DNA of 34,126 bases. Origin: Meiothermus sp. Pnk-1. Lineage in GTDB: Bacteria; Deinococcota; Deinococci; Deinococcales; Thermaceae. Positions 16,043 through 24,491 of the stretch are shown one piece after another. The stretch is taken from positions 1-34,126 of the forward strand of contig NZ_QKOB01000020.1 in assembly GCF_003226535.1 (NCBI RefSeq), read 5' to 3'. The position numbers and the translations under genes were made by a program. The notes under the pieces were generated by a model. It had not been told where the DNA came from, searched no databases, and saw only the letters and a list, made by a program, of their open reading frames with translations. Position 1 is the first letter of the stretch. Every line of letters starts with the position of its first letter.

Positions 16043-16296
16043 TTGCGTAAACGACCCTCCGTATCGATGACGAGCTGTACCGGCGCGCCAAGGCCGAGGC
16101 CGCCCGACAGGGAATCACCCTGACCCAGTTTCTTGAGGAGGCGCTCCGTTTGCGGCTTCAGTACCACCCTGGTAAGCCGGTTAAGCTCCCTACCTTCGAT
16201 AGCGGTAAGGTCTTTGACTTTGCGCCGGAACGGCTCAAAGAACTCATCCAATCGAGCGATCTCGCGTATGACCTGCACAAGCTGGGAGGGTCCTAG
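16043..16296 (+). pseudogene. VapB-type antitoxin with an apparent start-proximal frameshift
   Basis: Read in the frame ending at the TAG 16294-16296, the sequence encodes TTLRIDDELYRRAKAEAA and a following helix. This is the ribbon-helix-helix DNA-binding core of VapB-like antitoxins, followed by a short toxin-binding tail (about 81 codons). That frame has an in-frame TAA at 16048 and no ATG, GTG or TTG before the core. A TTG at 16043 followed by CGT AAA is one base out of frame: a fourth A at 16049-16051 would give TTG-CGT-AAA-ACG-ACC and restore a normal start. A TATATT box lies just upstream (16033-16038). The cause may be a real deletion in an A run or a sequencing error. The toxin follows after two bases. 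Confidence 0.7.
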
Positions 16297-16298
16297 CG

Positions 16299-16730
16299 GT
16301 GTATGTGCTCGATTTCAACGTGCTGATCTATGCTTTCCGGCAAGACGCGCCGCAACACCGGGCTTGTTACGCCTGGCTGAACGGCTCGCTCACAACGGGA
16401 GAGGGCGTCGGAGTCCCGAGCTGGGTCGAGCGCGAGGTGCTGCGCATCAACACCCTCCCTTCGCTGGGAGATCTAGCCGCGCCGCCCCAGGATGTGTTCG
16501 CCTTCTTGTATGCGCTGAGGAAGCATCCTGCATATCAGCTCGTCGAACCCGGCCCGAACCATCTGCCCATCTTCGAAGACCTCTGCCAACGCTTGGGCCT
16601 GCGGGGCAATGACCTCAACGATGCTTTTATGGCAGCGCTGGCCATCGAGCGCGGAGCCACCCTGGTCAGCACCGATAGGGGTTTTTCACGTTTTCCGGGC
16701 TTGCGCCGAGTGGATCCTTTGGAAGAGTGA
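16299..16730 (+). CDS. VapC-type toxin, PIN-domain ribonuclease
   Basis: The 143-residue protein has a PIN domain with the expected acidic residues: D5 (VLDFNVLIYA), E44 (SWVEREVL), D105/D108 (RGNDLNDAFMAALA) and D126 (VSTDRGFSRF). These form the Mg2+-binding nuclease centre; VapC toxins cut tRNA or rRNA. The GTG start is two bases after the antitoxin stop, and GGGAGGG lies about eight bases upstream, so translation is coupled. The coding frame is intact although the antitoxin start looks broken. If the frameshift is real, either the antitoxin uses a non-standard start or the toxin is not expressed. Confidence 0.87.
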   Translation: MYVLDFNVLIYAFRQDAPQHRACYAWLNGSLTTGEGVGVPSWVEREVLRINTLPSLGDLAAPPQDVFAFLYALRKHPAYQLVEPGPNHLPIFEDLCQRLGLRGNDLNDAFMAALAIERGATLVSTDRGFSRFPGLRRVDPLEE

Positions 16731-16962
16731 CAACTCCTCGAACTGCGCCGTGGCGCGGCGCGAGGCTTCACCTCGCTGCGCGGCGAAGCAGTTTCGCGGC
16801 GCTAGCCGGGTAAGCCCCGTCCAGGCCCGAGGCTCTTCCCCTTCTCCCACGGAGGCGGCGAGCCCCTCCCCGCGAAGCTCCCCCACCCCCCCTCTTTTCT
16901 CTGCTTTCGCGCAGCGAGATACATGCCTTTGAGGATGGCAAATCCGACCGCTTTGGGGCATC
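16731..16962. repeat. Intergenic region with long imperfect inverted repeat
   Basis: This 232-base GC-rich gap has no convincing gene. CTCGCTGCGCG (16772-16782) has an exact reverse complement at 16908-16918, and similarity continues for several bases (AAGCAG next to both). A nearer imperfect hairpin pairs GCGCGAGG with CCTCGCTGCGC around 16757-16782. It may be a remnant of a small mobile or miniature repeat element beside the toxin pair; this is unproven. Confidence 0.35.
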
Positions 16963-17988
16963 ATGGTGGCCATGCGCGTCATTGACCTTCGCTCCGATAC
17001 GGTGACCAAGCCCACCCCGGCCATGCGCCGCGCCATGGCTGAGGCCGAGGTGGGCGACGACGTGTACGCGGAAGACCCCACGGTCAACAAGCTCGAGGCG
17101 CTGGCCGCCGAGATGCTGGGCCTGGAAGCGGGGCTCTTCATGCCCTCCGGCACCATGACCAACCAGGTGGCCCTGATGCTCCATCTCCAACGCGGCCAGG
17201 AGGTGATCGCGCCCAAAGGGGCGCATATCTACGAGTACGAACCGGGTTCGCTGAGCGTCCTCGCGGGCGGGGTGATCCGGCTGGTCGAGGCCCCCTACGG
17301 CGTCCCCGACCCCGAGGCGGTGCGCGCAGCCATCCACACCTCGCCGCACCAGGCCCCTACGGGGTTGATCGCGCTGGAGAACACCCACAACTATGCCGGA
17401 GGAACGGTGGTCCCCCTCGAGGCCGGGCGGGCTATCCAGCGGGTCGCAGAGGAAGCCGGGCTGCCCACCCACCTCGACGGGGCCCGCCTGTTCAACGCGG
17501 CCACCGCGCTGAGGGTCGCGCCCGCCGAACTGGCCCGGGGGTTCCGCACGGTCTCGATCTGTCTTTCTAAAGGGTTGGGAGCCCCGGTGGGGTCGGTGCT
17601 ATTGATGCCTAGGGACTACCGGGCCGAGGCCTGGCGTTACCGCAAGATGCTGGGCGGGGGAATGCGCCAGGCCGGGGTGCTGGCCGCGGCGGGAATCCTA
17701 GCCCTCACCGAGGGGCCTAAGCACCTCGAGCGCGACCACCAGATGGCCCGCGCGCTGGCCGAGGGTCTCCTGCGGATGCAGGTGGAGGTAGACCTCGAGT
17801 CCGTGCAGACCAACATGGTCTACGCCCACCTTCCCCACGCCGCCGACTTTGTGGAACGGCTACGCCAGGCCGGGGTGTTGGCTAACGCGATGGGCAGTCG
17901 GGTACGCTTCGTCACCCACCGCGACCTGGCCGACGAGGACATCCCTTTGGCCCTCAGGCGCATCGAGAACGCGCTGCACGTAGCCTGA
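16963..17988 (+). CDS. ltaE: L-threonine aldolase (low-specificity)
   Basis: The 341-residue PLP enzyme splits L-threonine (and allo-threonine) to glycine and acetaldehyde. It opens with the family sequence [28 protein letters not shown] (31-42), the ring-stacking histidine in KGAHIYEYE (H88), the aspartate in [10 protein letters not shown] (D172) and the Schiff-base lysine in [11 protein letters not shown] (K203) all match LtaE. Length is normal. Two in-frame ATGs are possible, 16963 and 16972; the second has GGTGG just upstream and starts at MRVIDLRSD. It stands alone and converges with the Cse60-like gene. Confidence 0.9.
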   Translation: MVAMRVIDLRSDTVTKPTPAMRRAMAEAEVGDDVYAEDPTVNKLEALAAEMLGLEAGLFMPSGTMTNQVALMLHLQRGQEVIAPKGAHIYEYEPGSLSVLAGGVIRLVEAPYGVPDPEAVRAAIHTSPHQAPTGLIALENTHNYAGGTVVPLEAGRAIQRVAEEAGLPTHLDGARLFNAATALRVAPAELARGFRTVSICLSKGLGAPVGSVLLMPRDYRAEAWRYRKMLGGGMRQAGVLAAAGILALTEGPKHLERDHQMARALAEGLLRMQVEVDLESVQTNMVYAHLPHAADFVERLRQAGVLANAMGSRVRFVTHRDLADEDIPLALRRIENALHVA

Positions 17989-18028
17989 GCGGGCGTCATA
18001 TACCCGGCCGCAACCACAAGCCTTCTTA

Positions 18029-18223
18029 TCAGTCCTTCCAGGTCTCCACGATTTTGTACTGCACCAACGCAGTATAGAGGGCCTGATTCCCCTGGGCGCT
18101 GGTGGTGAACTTTACATCTACCAACACGGTATCCTCGGCTAGCTCCTCGATGAAGCGGTTCAGGCGCTCTTGAAAGATATCCGGGTCGTTGGCGGTGATG
18201 ACGCGAAAACGCACCCCTTCCAT
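18029..18223 (-). CDS. Small Cse60-like protein
   Basis: The 64-residue protein has the pattern of the Cse60 family: an N-terminal beta strand, a helix (DIFQERLNRFIEEL), then VLVDVKFTTSAQGNQ and YTALVQYK. In Bacillus, Cse60 is a mother-cell sporulation protein of unknown biochemical role; this lineage does not form spores, so the function here is open. GGAGG lies five bases before the ATG, which supports it as a real gene. It follows the glycerophosphodiesterase by 28 bases on the same strand and is probably in its operon. The family assignment is from memory of the motif pattern. Confidence 0.72.
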   Translation of the reverse strand: MEGVRFRVITANDPDIFQERLNRFIEELAEDTVLVDVKFTTSAQGNQALYTALVQYKIVETWKD

Positions 18224-18251
18224 GGTTTCCTCCGTCTTGGCCGCGCGAAGG

Positions 18252-18953
18252 TCAACCCCGAGCCGCTAACAGCTCTTGGGGCAGATCCCCGATGACCCCA
18301 TCTACCCCCCACTCGAACAACCGCTTGGCTGTCGCTTGGTCGTTGACTGTCCAGGTCACCACGAACAACCCCTGGGCCTTGAACTCCGCCACCTGCGCGG
18401 AGGTGAGGAGGGAGAAGTGGGGATGAACCCCCCCCACCGGCAGACAGGGAAGCAGTTCGAGCACCTCCGGCTGGGTGTAGAGCAAGGCCATGGGCACGTC
18501 TACGCCGGCCTTCCCTAGGCGGATAAGCGCCAACGGGTCGAAGGAGCTGATCCAAGCTCGCTCCCGCTGCGGCCAAGCCGCCAGGGCTCGGGCTAGGTCG
18601 GACTCGCGTCCATCGCTCGAGGGCGGCTGGCTTTTGAGCTCGAGGTTGAGGTACGCCCGGGGAAACTCCTCGTAAAGCTCAAACACCTGCTCGAGCCTCG
18701 GCACCCAGGGAGCGCGGGCCGCGAGCTCGGCCCAAGAGAGCCCCGAGATCGCCACCCCCTCCAGCTCGAAATCGTGGTGGACCACCAGCACCCCGTCCTG
18801 GGTGCGTTGGACATCCAGCTCTACCCCATCCAGTCCGGCCTCAAGGGCGGCTCGAAAGGAGCCCAGGGTGTTCTCCCTGGTTGCGCGGGGGGAACCGCGA
18901 TGACCCAGCAGCAGACCTTTCGCCCGAAGCGGCATTTTGCCATTCACAACCAT
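18252..18953 (-). CDS. Glycerophosphodiester phosphodiesterase
   Basis: The 233-residue protein is a GDPD-family TIM-barrel enzyme that hydrolyses deacylated phospholipid diesters to glycerol-3-phosphate and an alcohol. The catalytic core is visible: LGHRG (H18, R19), ENT, GVELDVQRTQDG and VVHHD near residues 60-64, then LNLELK (about residue 107) and the C-terminal VTWTVND and GVDGVIGD. There is no signal peptide, so it acts in the cytoplasm. The ATG at 18953 was chosen because a TACACT -10 box ends six bases before it. ATGs at 18968 (inside that box) and 18935 are less likely. It is divergent from the proline-rich protein gene and followed by the Cse60-like gene. Confidence 0.85.
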   Translation of the reverse strand: MVVNGKMPLRAKGLLLGHRGSPRATRENTLGSFRAALEAGLDGVELDVQRTQDGVLVVHHDFELEGVAISGLSWAELAARAPWVPRLEQVFELYEEFPRAYLNLELKSQPPSSDGRESDLARALAAWPQRERAWISSFDPLALIRLGKAGVDVPMALLYTQPEVLELLPCLPVGGVHPHFSLLTSAQVAEFKAQGLFVVTWTVNDQATAKRLFEWGVDGVIGDLPQELLAARG

Positions 18954-18959
18954 GAGAGC

Positions 18960-18969
18960 AGTGTACACT
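18960..18969. promoter_or_regulatory. Palindromic bidirectional -10 element
   Basis: AGTGTACACT is a perfect 10-bp palindrome. Read rightward it gives TACACT (18964-18969), eight bases before the ATG at 18978. Read leftward it gives TACACT (18965-18960), six bases before the ATG at 18953. The two -10 boxes overlap by two base pairs, so the divergent genes share one promoter core and both messages are predicted to be leaderless. A leftward -35-like TTCATA lies 18 bases away. Confidence 0.65.
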
Positions 18970-18977
18970 TACGGTAT

Positions 18978-19799
18978 ATGAACTATGAAACCCGCTTAGC
19001 CGAGCTGGTCCGTGAACCCGTGCTGGCCCAACTCAAGGGGCCGGGAGGACTGCTGGCCCTAACCGGGCGCGAACTGTGGCTGTTAGACGAGCAGGGGGAG
19101 CAATACGCCCCCTTGACCCGGATTCGCCGCATTACCCGCGGCGAGGGGGGCACGGTGATGATCTTGAGCGACACCGATACCCTCATGACCGTCCCCCTCC
19201 GCTCCTTCGAGGTCAGCGAGCTCAAAATGTTTCTAGAATCCCTCAAGGAGCACGTGATCCGAGCCCGAAAAGGCATCTCCACCGCAGTAGACAACCCGCC
19301 TGCCGCCTCGCCCTCTCCCCTGCCCCAGCCTACCCCCCCTGATCCGGAGCCCGCCCCCGCCGAACCGGTAATCCCCCGCTCATACATCGACCAGCCCGAG
19401 GAGGTCCCGGTAACCCCCACCATCGAGCAAGCCCCGCCCCCACCGTATAGTGACCCGCGCAATACCGCTGCCGGGGATCGGGTGCGCAGCTCGGTTTGGG
19501 AAGAGCCCCCTAGCCCGCGCGCGGAGGCCTCCACCCAAGTTTGGGAGGAGCCTCCGGCCACGCTCCCTCGGGAAGAGGAGACCGCCTCCCCTACGCCAGC
19601 CCCGCCGATAGCTCCAGCCCCAGCCCGGCGGGGAGGTACCTCCACGCTGCTCAAGCTGATGAGCCTGATTACCCTCGGGGCGACGCTAGCCCATCTGGTC
19701 AACCGGATTTTAACCCCCACCGGCGACGTATGGGGGCTGATCGGCGTGGCCGTAGTGGGTTCGGGGCTAGCGCTGATCGAGTGGCGTCTGTCCGAGTAG
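18978..19799 (+). CDS. Uncharacterised protein: PH-like domain, proline-rich linker, C-terminal membrane anchor
   Basis: I do not recognise this 273-residue protein. Residues about 1-97 look like a small beta-rich domain closed by a helix (LLALTGRELWLLDEQG ... SFEVSELKMFLESLKEHV), resembling bacterial PH domains. Residues about 105-218 are a low-complexity linker rich in Pro, Glu and Ala with a repeated VWEEPP (173-178 and 188-193). Residues about 224-269 hold two hydrophobic segments. The linker and the binding domain would therefore face one side of the inner membrane. Its 3' end overlaps the comEA start by 19 bases, and comEC follows with a 4-base overlap, so it is the first gene of a competence operon. 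A role in DNA uptake or envelope organisation is inference from position. Confidence 0.8.
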   Translation: MNYETRLAELVREPVLAQLKGPGGLLALTGRELWLLDEQGEQYAPLTRIRRITRGEGGTVMILSDTDTLMTVPLRSFEVSELKMFLESLKEHVIRARKGISTAVDNPPAASPSPLPQPTPPDPEPAPAEPVIPRSYIDQPEEVPVTPTIEQAPPPPYSDPRNTAAGDRVRSSVWEEPPSPRAEASTQVWEEPPATLPREEETASPTPAPPIAPAPARRGGTSTLLKLMSLITLGATLAHLVNRILTPTGDVWGLIGVAVVGSGLALIEWRLSE

Positions 19800-20152
19800 G
19801 CCTCCCCCTTCCGACCCTTCTGGGCGGGCTTTACCTGGTTTGCGTGCTGGGGTTGGGGCTTTACAGCCTGTGGCCTCGGCTATTCCCCCACTTTACCCCG
19901 ATCTCTGAAGCGCAAGGCCTTTCGCCCTCACCCCCGCCGCTTGAGGCGAACCCTTCCCCTGCACCCCGGGAAGGGCCCATCAGCCTCAACCGGGCTACCC
20001 TCGAGGAGCTGGAGGCCCTTCCCGGCATAGGCCCCACCCTCGCCCGCCGGATCATCGCAGGCCGCCCCTATGCCTCGGTAGACGAACTCTTGCGGGTACG
20101 AGGAATTGGAGAGCGCACCCTCGAGCGCCTGCGCCCGCTGGTAGTTCCATGA
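19781..20152 (+). CDS. comEA: Competence DNA-binding protein ComEA
   Basis: The 123-residue protein has an N-terminal membrane anchor (LLGGLYLVCVLGLGLYSLW, about 13-31), a Pro/Ser-rich spacer and a C-terminal helix-hairpin-helix pair. The pair is LNRATLEELEALPGIGPTLA with a second hairpin LLRVRGIGERTLERL. ComEA binds incoming double-stranded DNA on the outer face of the inner membrane and hands it to ComEC. The GTG at 19781 overlaps the upstream gene by 19 bases and precedes the membrane helix; no ATG is available nearby. Its stop overlaps the comEC start (ATGA). The assignment is strong because comEC follows directly. Confidence 0.88.
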   Translation: MASVRVGLPLPTLLGGLYLVCVLGLGLYSLWPRLFPHFTPISEAQGLSPSPPPLEANPSPAPREGPISLNRATLEELEALPGIGPTLARRIIAGRPYASVDELLRVRGIGERTLERLRPLVVP

Positions 20153-22197
20153 TCCCCTATGCCTTGGGTGCCGGGGCCCTGCTCGGCGCCCTGAGCCAGC
20201 TCAGCCCCTGGGTGTTCCTGGGGTTGCTGGTTGGGTTTTGGCTCCCCGAGCGGGTGCGCTGGGCAGCGCTGGGGGCTTTTGCGCTGGTGATGCTGCGGGC
20301 ATCTACCCTGGGCGATCCTTGGGCGGCAAGGATCGGGCAGGAGGTAACCTTAGAAGGCCAGCTTCACCGGGGGTTTCTATGGACCCCACAGGGAAAGGTG
20401 TACGTCCGCCACTTTCCCCCTTTGGAAGACGGGGCCTACCGCCTCGAGGGCCTCCTAGCGCGCCCGCAGCCCAAACGCAACCCTGGCGGCTTCGACCAGA
20501 GCCTTTGGCTCAAGGGGCTGGGGGTAAAGGCGGTGCTCGAGGTACGGCGGGTGCTGTACCGGCGGCCAGCCAGCCCCACCTACCACGACCGCTACCGCCA
20601 AACCCTACAGCATGGCCTCTCCCCCGAGGTGGCGGCCCTCGCCACCGCGCTGACCCTGGGCGAGCGCGAGGGGCTGGGAGAGCTATACGAAGCGTTCCAG
20701 CGGGCCGGTCTGGCCCACGCCCTAGCCCTCTCTGGCCTCAACGTAGGCATCCTGGTAGGGGCAGGGCTGATCCTGCTTTACCCGCTCGGGCCACGCCGCT
20801 ACTGGGCGGCGCTCCCACTCGCTTGGGCCTACGTTCTGCTGGCGGGCCCGAGCCCCAGCCTGCTGCGGGCCAGCCTGATGGCGACGGTGGTGTTGCTGGC
20901 CTTGGCCTTGGGAAAGGGCCGAAACGCTCTCCTGAGCGGGTGGATGCTGGCTTTGGCCGCCCATCTGGCCTGGGAACCTTACGCGGTGTTCAGCCTGTCG
21001 TTCCAGCTTTCCTACCTGGCGGTGCTGGGCATCGCGGTGCTACTGCCGGCGTTGCCCCGACCCAGGGGGTGGAGGGGTTATCTGGCTGAGGTCTTCGCCC
21101 TCACCCTCTCGGCGCAGGCTTTCCTGATCCCCCTCCTCCTTCATAACTTTCACCGGCTTGCGCTGCTCTCTCCCCTGGCTAACTTGGCCGTCTTGCCCTT
21201 GCTCAACCTGCTGGTGCCCCTGACGTTCATCAAAGGGTTATGGAGTGGCTTCGCGGGAATCTTGGCTCCTCCGATCGAGGTCCTTTCCCAGCTCTCAATC
21301 GAGCTGACCCGCTGGCTGGCCCGAGGGCCGCAGCTCTTTTGGGGCGAGATCTCTCCTTCGGGGTTTGCCCTGTACTACCTGGGGCTAGCTCCCCTGGTGT
21401 TAGCGCTGTACAACCGCCTCCCCTGGCGACGTGCGCTTATGCTGGGCTCGGCCGCGCTGCTCTCGAGCATCCTGCCGGCCCAGTTTCAGCGGGCCGAGAT
21501 TTGGCAACTCGATGTAGGTCAGGGAGATGCCAGCTTGATCCGCCTGCCAGACCAAACCGCCATCTTGGTGGACGGCGGAAGGCCCTACGCAGCAGAGCGG
21601 GTGGTGCGCGCCCTCGATGCTTTAGGGATTCCCAAGCTCGACCTGGTGGTAGCGACTCACCCCGATGCCGACCACATCGCCGCCCTCCCCGAGGTGCTGG
21701 CCGAAGTCCCGGTGGGCAGGGTGCTGGCCGGGCCGCCGCAGCCGCGAGACCCCCTCGACCTGGCCCTGCGCAAGGCGGCGCAGGACGCCGGAGTCCCGGT
21801 AAGCACGGTTGTACGGGGCAGCTCGCTGCGGCTTGGCCAAGCCCGCTTGAGCTTCCTCGGACCTCGAGGAGACGAGCCCGACGACAACGGACGAAGCCTG
21901 GTATTCGTGCTTGAGTGGCGGGGGCGCCGGGCCTTGTTCACCGGTGATGCTCCTACCGTTGCCGAGGAGGACTGGCCCGCGCTTCCGGTCCACCTGCTCA
22001 AGGTAGGGCACCACGGCTCCAAAACCAGCACCGGAGAAGAGCTCTTGGAGAAAACCCGCCCCAAAGTGGCCCTTATCGGGGTGGGGCGCAACAACTACGG
22101 CCACCCGGCCGCCGAGGTGCTCCACAGGTTAGAGCGGTACTCCGTGGAGGTCCACCGTACCGACTGGGAGGGGGCGATCCGGGTTCAGCTCTGGTAG
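20149..22197 (+). CDS. comEC: Competence DNA channel ComEC
   Basis: The 682-residue protein carries single-stranded DNA across the inner membrane during natural transformation. Three parts are visible. The first is N-terminal helices plus a soluble OB-like region (about 1-150). The second is the multi-helix Competence domain, with ALALSGLNVGIL near 193-204 and a long run of membrane segments to about 440. The third is a C-terminal metallo-beta-lactamase-like domain (about 450-682) starting WQLDVGQGDASLI, with THPDADH near 502-508 and KVGHHGSKTST near 618-628; this domain is thought to degrade the non-transported strand. The metal residues look intact. It is translationally coupled to comEA and overlaps the convergent parB by 13 bases. 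Confidence 0.92.
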   Translation: MIPYALGAGALLGALSQLSPWVFLGLLVGFWLPERVRWAALGAFALVMLRASTLGDPWAARIGQEVTLEGQLHRGFLWTPQGKVYVRHFPPLEDGAYRLEGLLARPQPKRNPGGFDQSLWLKGLGVKAVLEVRRVLYRRPASPTYHDRYRQTLQHGLSPEVAALATALTLGEREGLGELYEAFQRAGLAHALALSGLNVGILVGAGLILLYPLGPRRYWAALPLAWAYVLLAGPSPSLLRASLMATVVLLALALGKGRNALLSGWMLALAAHLAWEPYAVFSLSFQLSYLAVLGIAVLLPALPRPRGWRGYLAEVFALTLSAQAFLIPLLLHNFHRLALLSPLANLAVLPLLNLLVPLTFIKGLWSGFAGILAPPIEVLSQLSIELTRWLARGPQLFWGEISPSGFALYYLGLAPLVLALYNRLPWRRALMLGSAALLSSILPAQFQRAEIWQLDVGQGDASLIRLPDQTAILVDGGRPYAAERVVRALDALGIPKLDLVVATHPDADHIAALPEVLAEVPVGRVLAGPPQPRDPLDLALRKAAQDAGVPVSTVVRGSSLRLGQARLSFLGPRGDEPDDNGRSLVFVLEWRGRRALFTGDAPTVAEEDWPALPVHLLKVGHHGSKTSTGEELLEKTRPKVALIGVGRNNYGHPAAEVLHRLERYSVEVHRTDWEGAIRVQLW

Positions 22198-23009
22198 CCC
22201 AGCCGTTCCAGGATGGCTTGGAGCTCCTCACGGGAGTGATAGCGAATCTCGAGCCTCCCCCGCTCCTCCCCTACCAACCGAACCTTCCAGCCCAACTGCC
22301 GCGAGAGGCTTCGGGCGATATCGGGATAGGCCTCCTGTCGGCTCCCTGGGCTTCTTTCCACCGGTAGCTCGGCGCGCTCCTTCAGCCGCTCGCTGTCGCG
22401 CACGCTGAGGTTTTTGCTGAGGATTTCCCCAAGCCCCCACTCCCGTTTGGAGTGGGGCAGTGCCAGCAGGGCGCGCGCATGTCCAGCCGTGATCTCTCCG
22501 GCCTCGAGCGCGGCCAGGGCGCTCTTGGGAAGCTGGAGCAACCGGATGGCGTTGGTCACCGTGCTGCGGGCCTTACCCACCGCTTTGGCGATCTCCTCCT
22601 GGGAAAGCCCCATTTCCACCAAGCGCTGGTATCCCTGGGCCTCTTCCACCGGGTTGAGGTCCTCTCGTTGGAGGTTTTCCACTAAAGCCAGCTCCAGGGC
22701 CTCCCGGTCGGTGATGTCGCGGATCACCACGGGTACCTCTTGCAGCCCGGCCAATTGGCAAGCCCGCCAACGCCGCTCCCCGGCTATCAACTCGTACCCT
22801 TCCCCCTTAGGCCGCACCAACAGCGGCTGTAACAGGCCCTTTTCCCTGATCGAGGCCGCGAGCTCCTCCAAGGCTTCCTGATCGAAATTGCGGCGGGGCT
22901 GGAAGGAGCCGGGCTTGATCAAGGCCAAGGGCAACCTCACCGGGGCCGCTTGGGTCTTGGGCAGCAAAGCATCCAGCCCTTTGCCCAACCCGCTAGGCTT
23001 CTTGGACAC
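22185..23009 (-). CDS. parB: Chromosome partitioning protein ParB (Spo0J)
   Basis: The 274-residue ParB binds parS sites and spreads as a CTP-dependent sliding clamp. [11 protein letters not shown] opens the protein (the ParA-contact segment). The CTP-binding core has QPRRNFD (about 37-43) and [12 protein letters not shown] (about 77-88). [14 protein letters not shown] (about 112-125) follows, and the parS-reading helix-turn-helix is near residues 135-160 ([23 protein letters not shown]). The C-terminus forms the dimer. The start is a GTG that overlaps the parA stop by 17 bases. Two parS-like sites lie only about 2 kb away (24851-24904). Confidence 0.95.
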   Translation of the reverse strand: MSKKPSGLGKGLDALLPKTQAAPVRLPLALIKPGSFQPRRNFDQEALEELAASIREKGLLQPLLVRPKGEGYELIAGERRWRACQLAGLQEVPVVIRDITDREALELALVENLQREDLNPVEEAQGYQRLVEMGLSQEEIAKAVGKARSTVTNAIRLLQLPKSALAALEAGEITAGHARALLALPHSKREWGLGEILSKNLSVRDSERLKERAELPVERSPGSRQEAYPDIARSLSRQLGWKVRLVGEERGRLEIRYHSREELQAILERLGYQS

Positions 23010-23742
23010 GGCGCATCACCTCCTCGGCCAGACGGCGGTAGGCGTGAGCCCCGCTCGAGGTGGGGGCGTAGGTGGAGATGGCCTGGCCGTAACTAGGGGC
23101 TTCAGCCAGGCGTACATTGCGAGGTACCACCGTCCAGAACACCTGCTCGCCGAAGTGGGCACGGATGTTGGCCTCCACCTGCTGGGAGAGCAGGGTGCGA
23201 GAGTCGTACATGGTGATCACAATCCCCAAAATGCGCAGCCCGGGGTTCAACCGCACCCTCACCTGCTCCACCGTCTCCATCAGACCGGCAATCCCCTCGA
23301 GCGCGTAGTATTCCGCCTGTACCGGTATCAACAGGCCCTGCGCAGCCGCCAGCACATTAAGGGTCAAGGGGCCCAAACTGGGAGGTGCGTCCAACACGAT
23401 AAGGTCGTACTCACCCGTAAGCGGCTCGAGCACCCTGCGCAACCGCGAAGGGTCCTCCAGCAGGTCGGCGCTCGCCCCTACCAGGCTGGACTCCGCCCCG
23501 ATGAGGTGTAGCCTGGGATTGACCGCCTGCACCACCTGCTCGAGGTTGGCCTCTCCGGTCAGCAAGGCATAAATCCCGCCGTTATGGGTCTCCTGCCCCA
23601 GCCCCGAGGTCGCGTTAGCCTGAGGATCGAGGTCCACGAGCAACACCCGCTGTCCCGCCTGGGATAAGTACGCCGCCAGATTGACGGCGGTGGTGGTCTT
23701 CCCCACCCCCCCTTTTTGGTTGACCACTCCGATGCGCTTCAC
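22993..23742 (-). CDS. parA: Chromosome partitioning ATPase ParA (Soj)
   Basis: The 249-residue ParA/MinD-type ATPase moves ParB-parS complexes. The deviant Walker A motif KGGVGKTT lies at residues 10-17, with [12 protein letters not shown] (about 36-47) and Walker [10 protein letters not shown] (about 114-122). The GTG start at 23742 was chosen because [12 protein letters not shown] is the standard ParA N-terminus, and an upstream start would add 24 basic residues overlapping rsmG. A TATGCT box on the minus strand (23757-23752), inside the last codons of rsmG, ends nine bases before the GTG. A leaderless transcript for parAB is therefore possible in addition to read-through from rsmG. Confidence 0.94.
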   Translation of the reverse strand: MKRIGVVNQKGGVGKTTTAVNLAAYLSQAGQRVLLVDLDPQANATSGLGQETHNGGIYALLTGEANLEQVVQAVNPRLHLIGAESSLVGASADLLEDPSRLRRVLEPLTGEYDLIVLDAPPSLGPLTLNVLAAAQGLLIPVQAEYYALEGIAGLMETVEQVRVRLNPGLRILGIVITMYDSRTLLSQQVEANIRAHFGEQVFWTVVPRNVRLAEAPSYGQAISTYAPTSSGAHAYRRLAEEVMRRVQEA

Positions 23743-23749
23743 GTCGCTT

Positions 23750-24484
23750 CTAGCATAACGGATGCTTCGCCGGAAGGCCCGCGCGGCGCGGGTACGGTTG
23801 CGGGGTCTCGGCAATCTTTTCGATCAGCAGCAGTTTTCTGCGATCCCCCACCTCCGGCAACCGCAGCTCGAGGAGCTCAACCAAACGCCCTCCCAGGGTA
23901 TGGATGGCCCGCTGGGCCACAGCCAGTTCAACCTCGGCCTCAGGCCCCTTCTGCACCAACAAATACCCCCCCACCCGGACAAAGGGCAGGCATAGCTCGG
24001 CCACGGTCGCGGCGCTCCCCACGGCGCGCACCACCGCCCGGTCGAAAACCTCGCGCAACTCCGCCCGGTGGGCCTGCTCCTCCGCCCGACCCCATAGGGC
24101 ACTCACGCCCCGAAGGCCAAGCGCCCGAATAGCCCCATTCAGGTACTCTACCTTTTTGCGTGTGGCCTCGAGCAAGGTCATCTCCAAAGCGGGCCATGCG
24201 ATCTTGAGGGGCAAACCGGGAAAACCCGCTCCGCTCCCCACGTCGATCACCCGCTGCCTCCCCTCCAGCTTCCGGGTAAGCCCACAGGTCAGGGAGTCGA
24301 CCACATGCTTGAGGACAAATCCCCTCTCGTCGGTGATCGCGGTGAGGTTGGTCTTGGCGTTGGCCGCAAGCAGCAGGTCATACAGCTGCCCCAGTTGTTC
24401 AAGCTGTCGTGCGGAGAGCGCGGGCATCCCCAGCGCGCCAAGGGAACGCTCGAGCAATTGCAAGGAGTCGTCCGATAGCGGCAC
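23750..24484 (-). CDS. rsmG: 16S rRNA (guanine-N7-)-methyltransferase RsmG (GidB)
   Basis: The 244-residue SAM-dependent enzyme makes m7G527 in 16S r[23 protein letters not shown] (about 46-65) and the SAM loop [17 protein letters not shown] (about 79-95) are the RsmG signatures; [12 protein letters not shown] (about 146-157) follows. The start is a GTG with GAGGT five bases upstream. It sits in the usual mnmG-rsmG-parA-parB order, but with a small LAGLIDADG gene inserted upstream (7-base gap). ParA starts 7 bases after its stop. Confidence 0.94.
   Translation of the reverse strand: MPLSDDSLQLLERSLGALGMPALSARQLEQLGQLYDLLLAANAKTNLTAITDERGFVLKHVVDSLTCGLTRKLEGRQRVIDVGSGAGFPGLPLKIAWPALEMTLLEATRKKVEYLNGAIRALGLRGVSALWGRAEEQAHRAELREVFDRAVVRAVGSAATVAELCLPFVRVGGYLLVQKGPEAEVELAVAQRAIHTLGGRLVELLELRLPEVGDRRKLLLIEKIAETPQPYPRRAGLPAKHPLC
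23752..23757 (-). promoter_or_regulatory. -10 box of parAB
   Basis: TATGCT on the minus strand overlaps the end of rsmG and lies nine bases before the parA GTG. It is the same sequence as the box before the C-S lyase gene at 1236. Confidence 0.4.
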
Positions 24485-24491
24485 CGTTACC

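Noticed and set aside
10269-16070. Long open frames opposite or shifted to real genes (for example plus strand 12068-13255 and 14724-16070)
   Set aside because: They mirror well-recognised permease and MFS genes, have low-complexity His/Arg/Gly-rich products and no family resemblance. High G+C makes such frames common.
16012-16278. An 88-residue minus-strand frame over the antitoxin gene
   Set aside because: It looks protein-like only because it is antisense to the ribbon-helix-helix frame. It has no ribosome site and starts inside the antitoxin.
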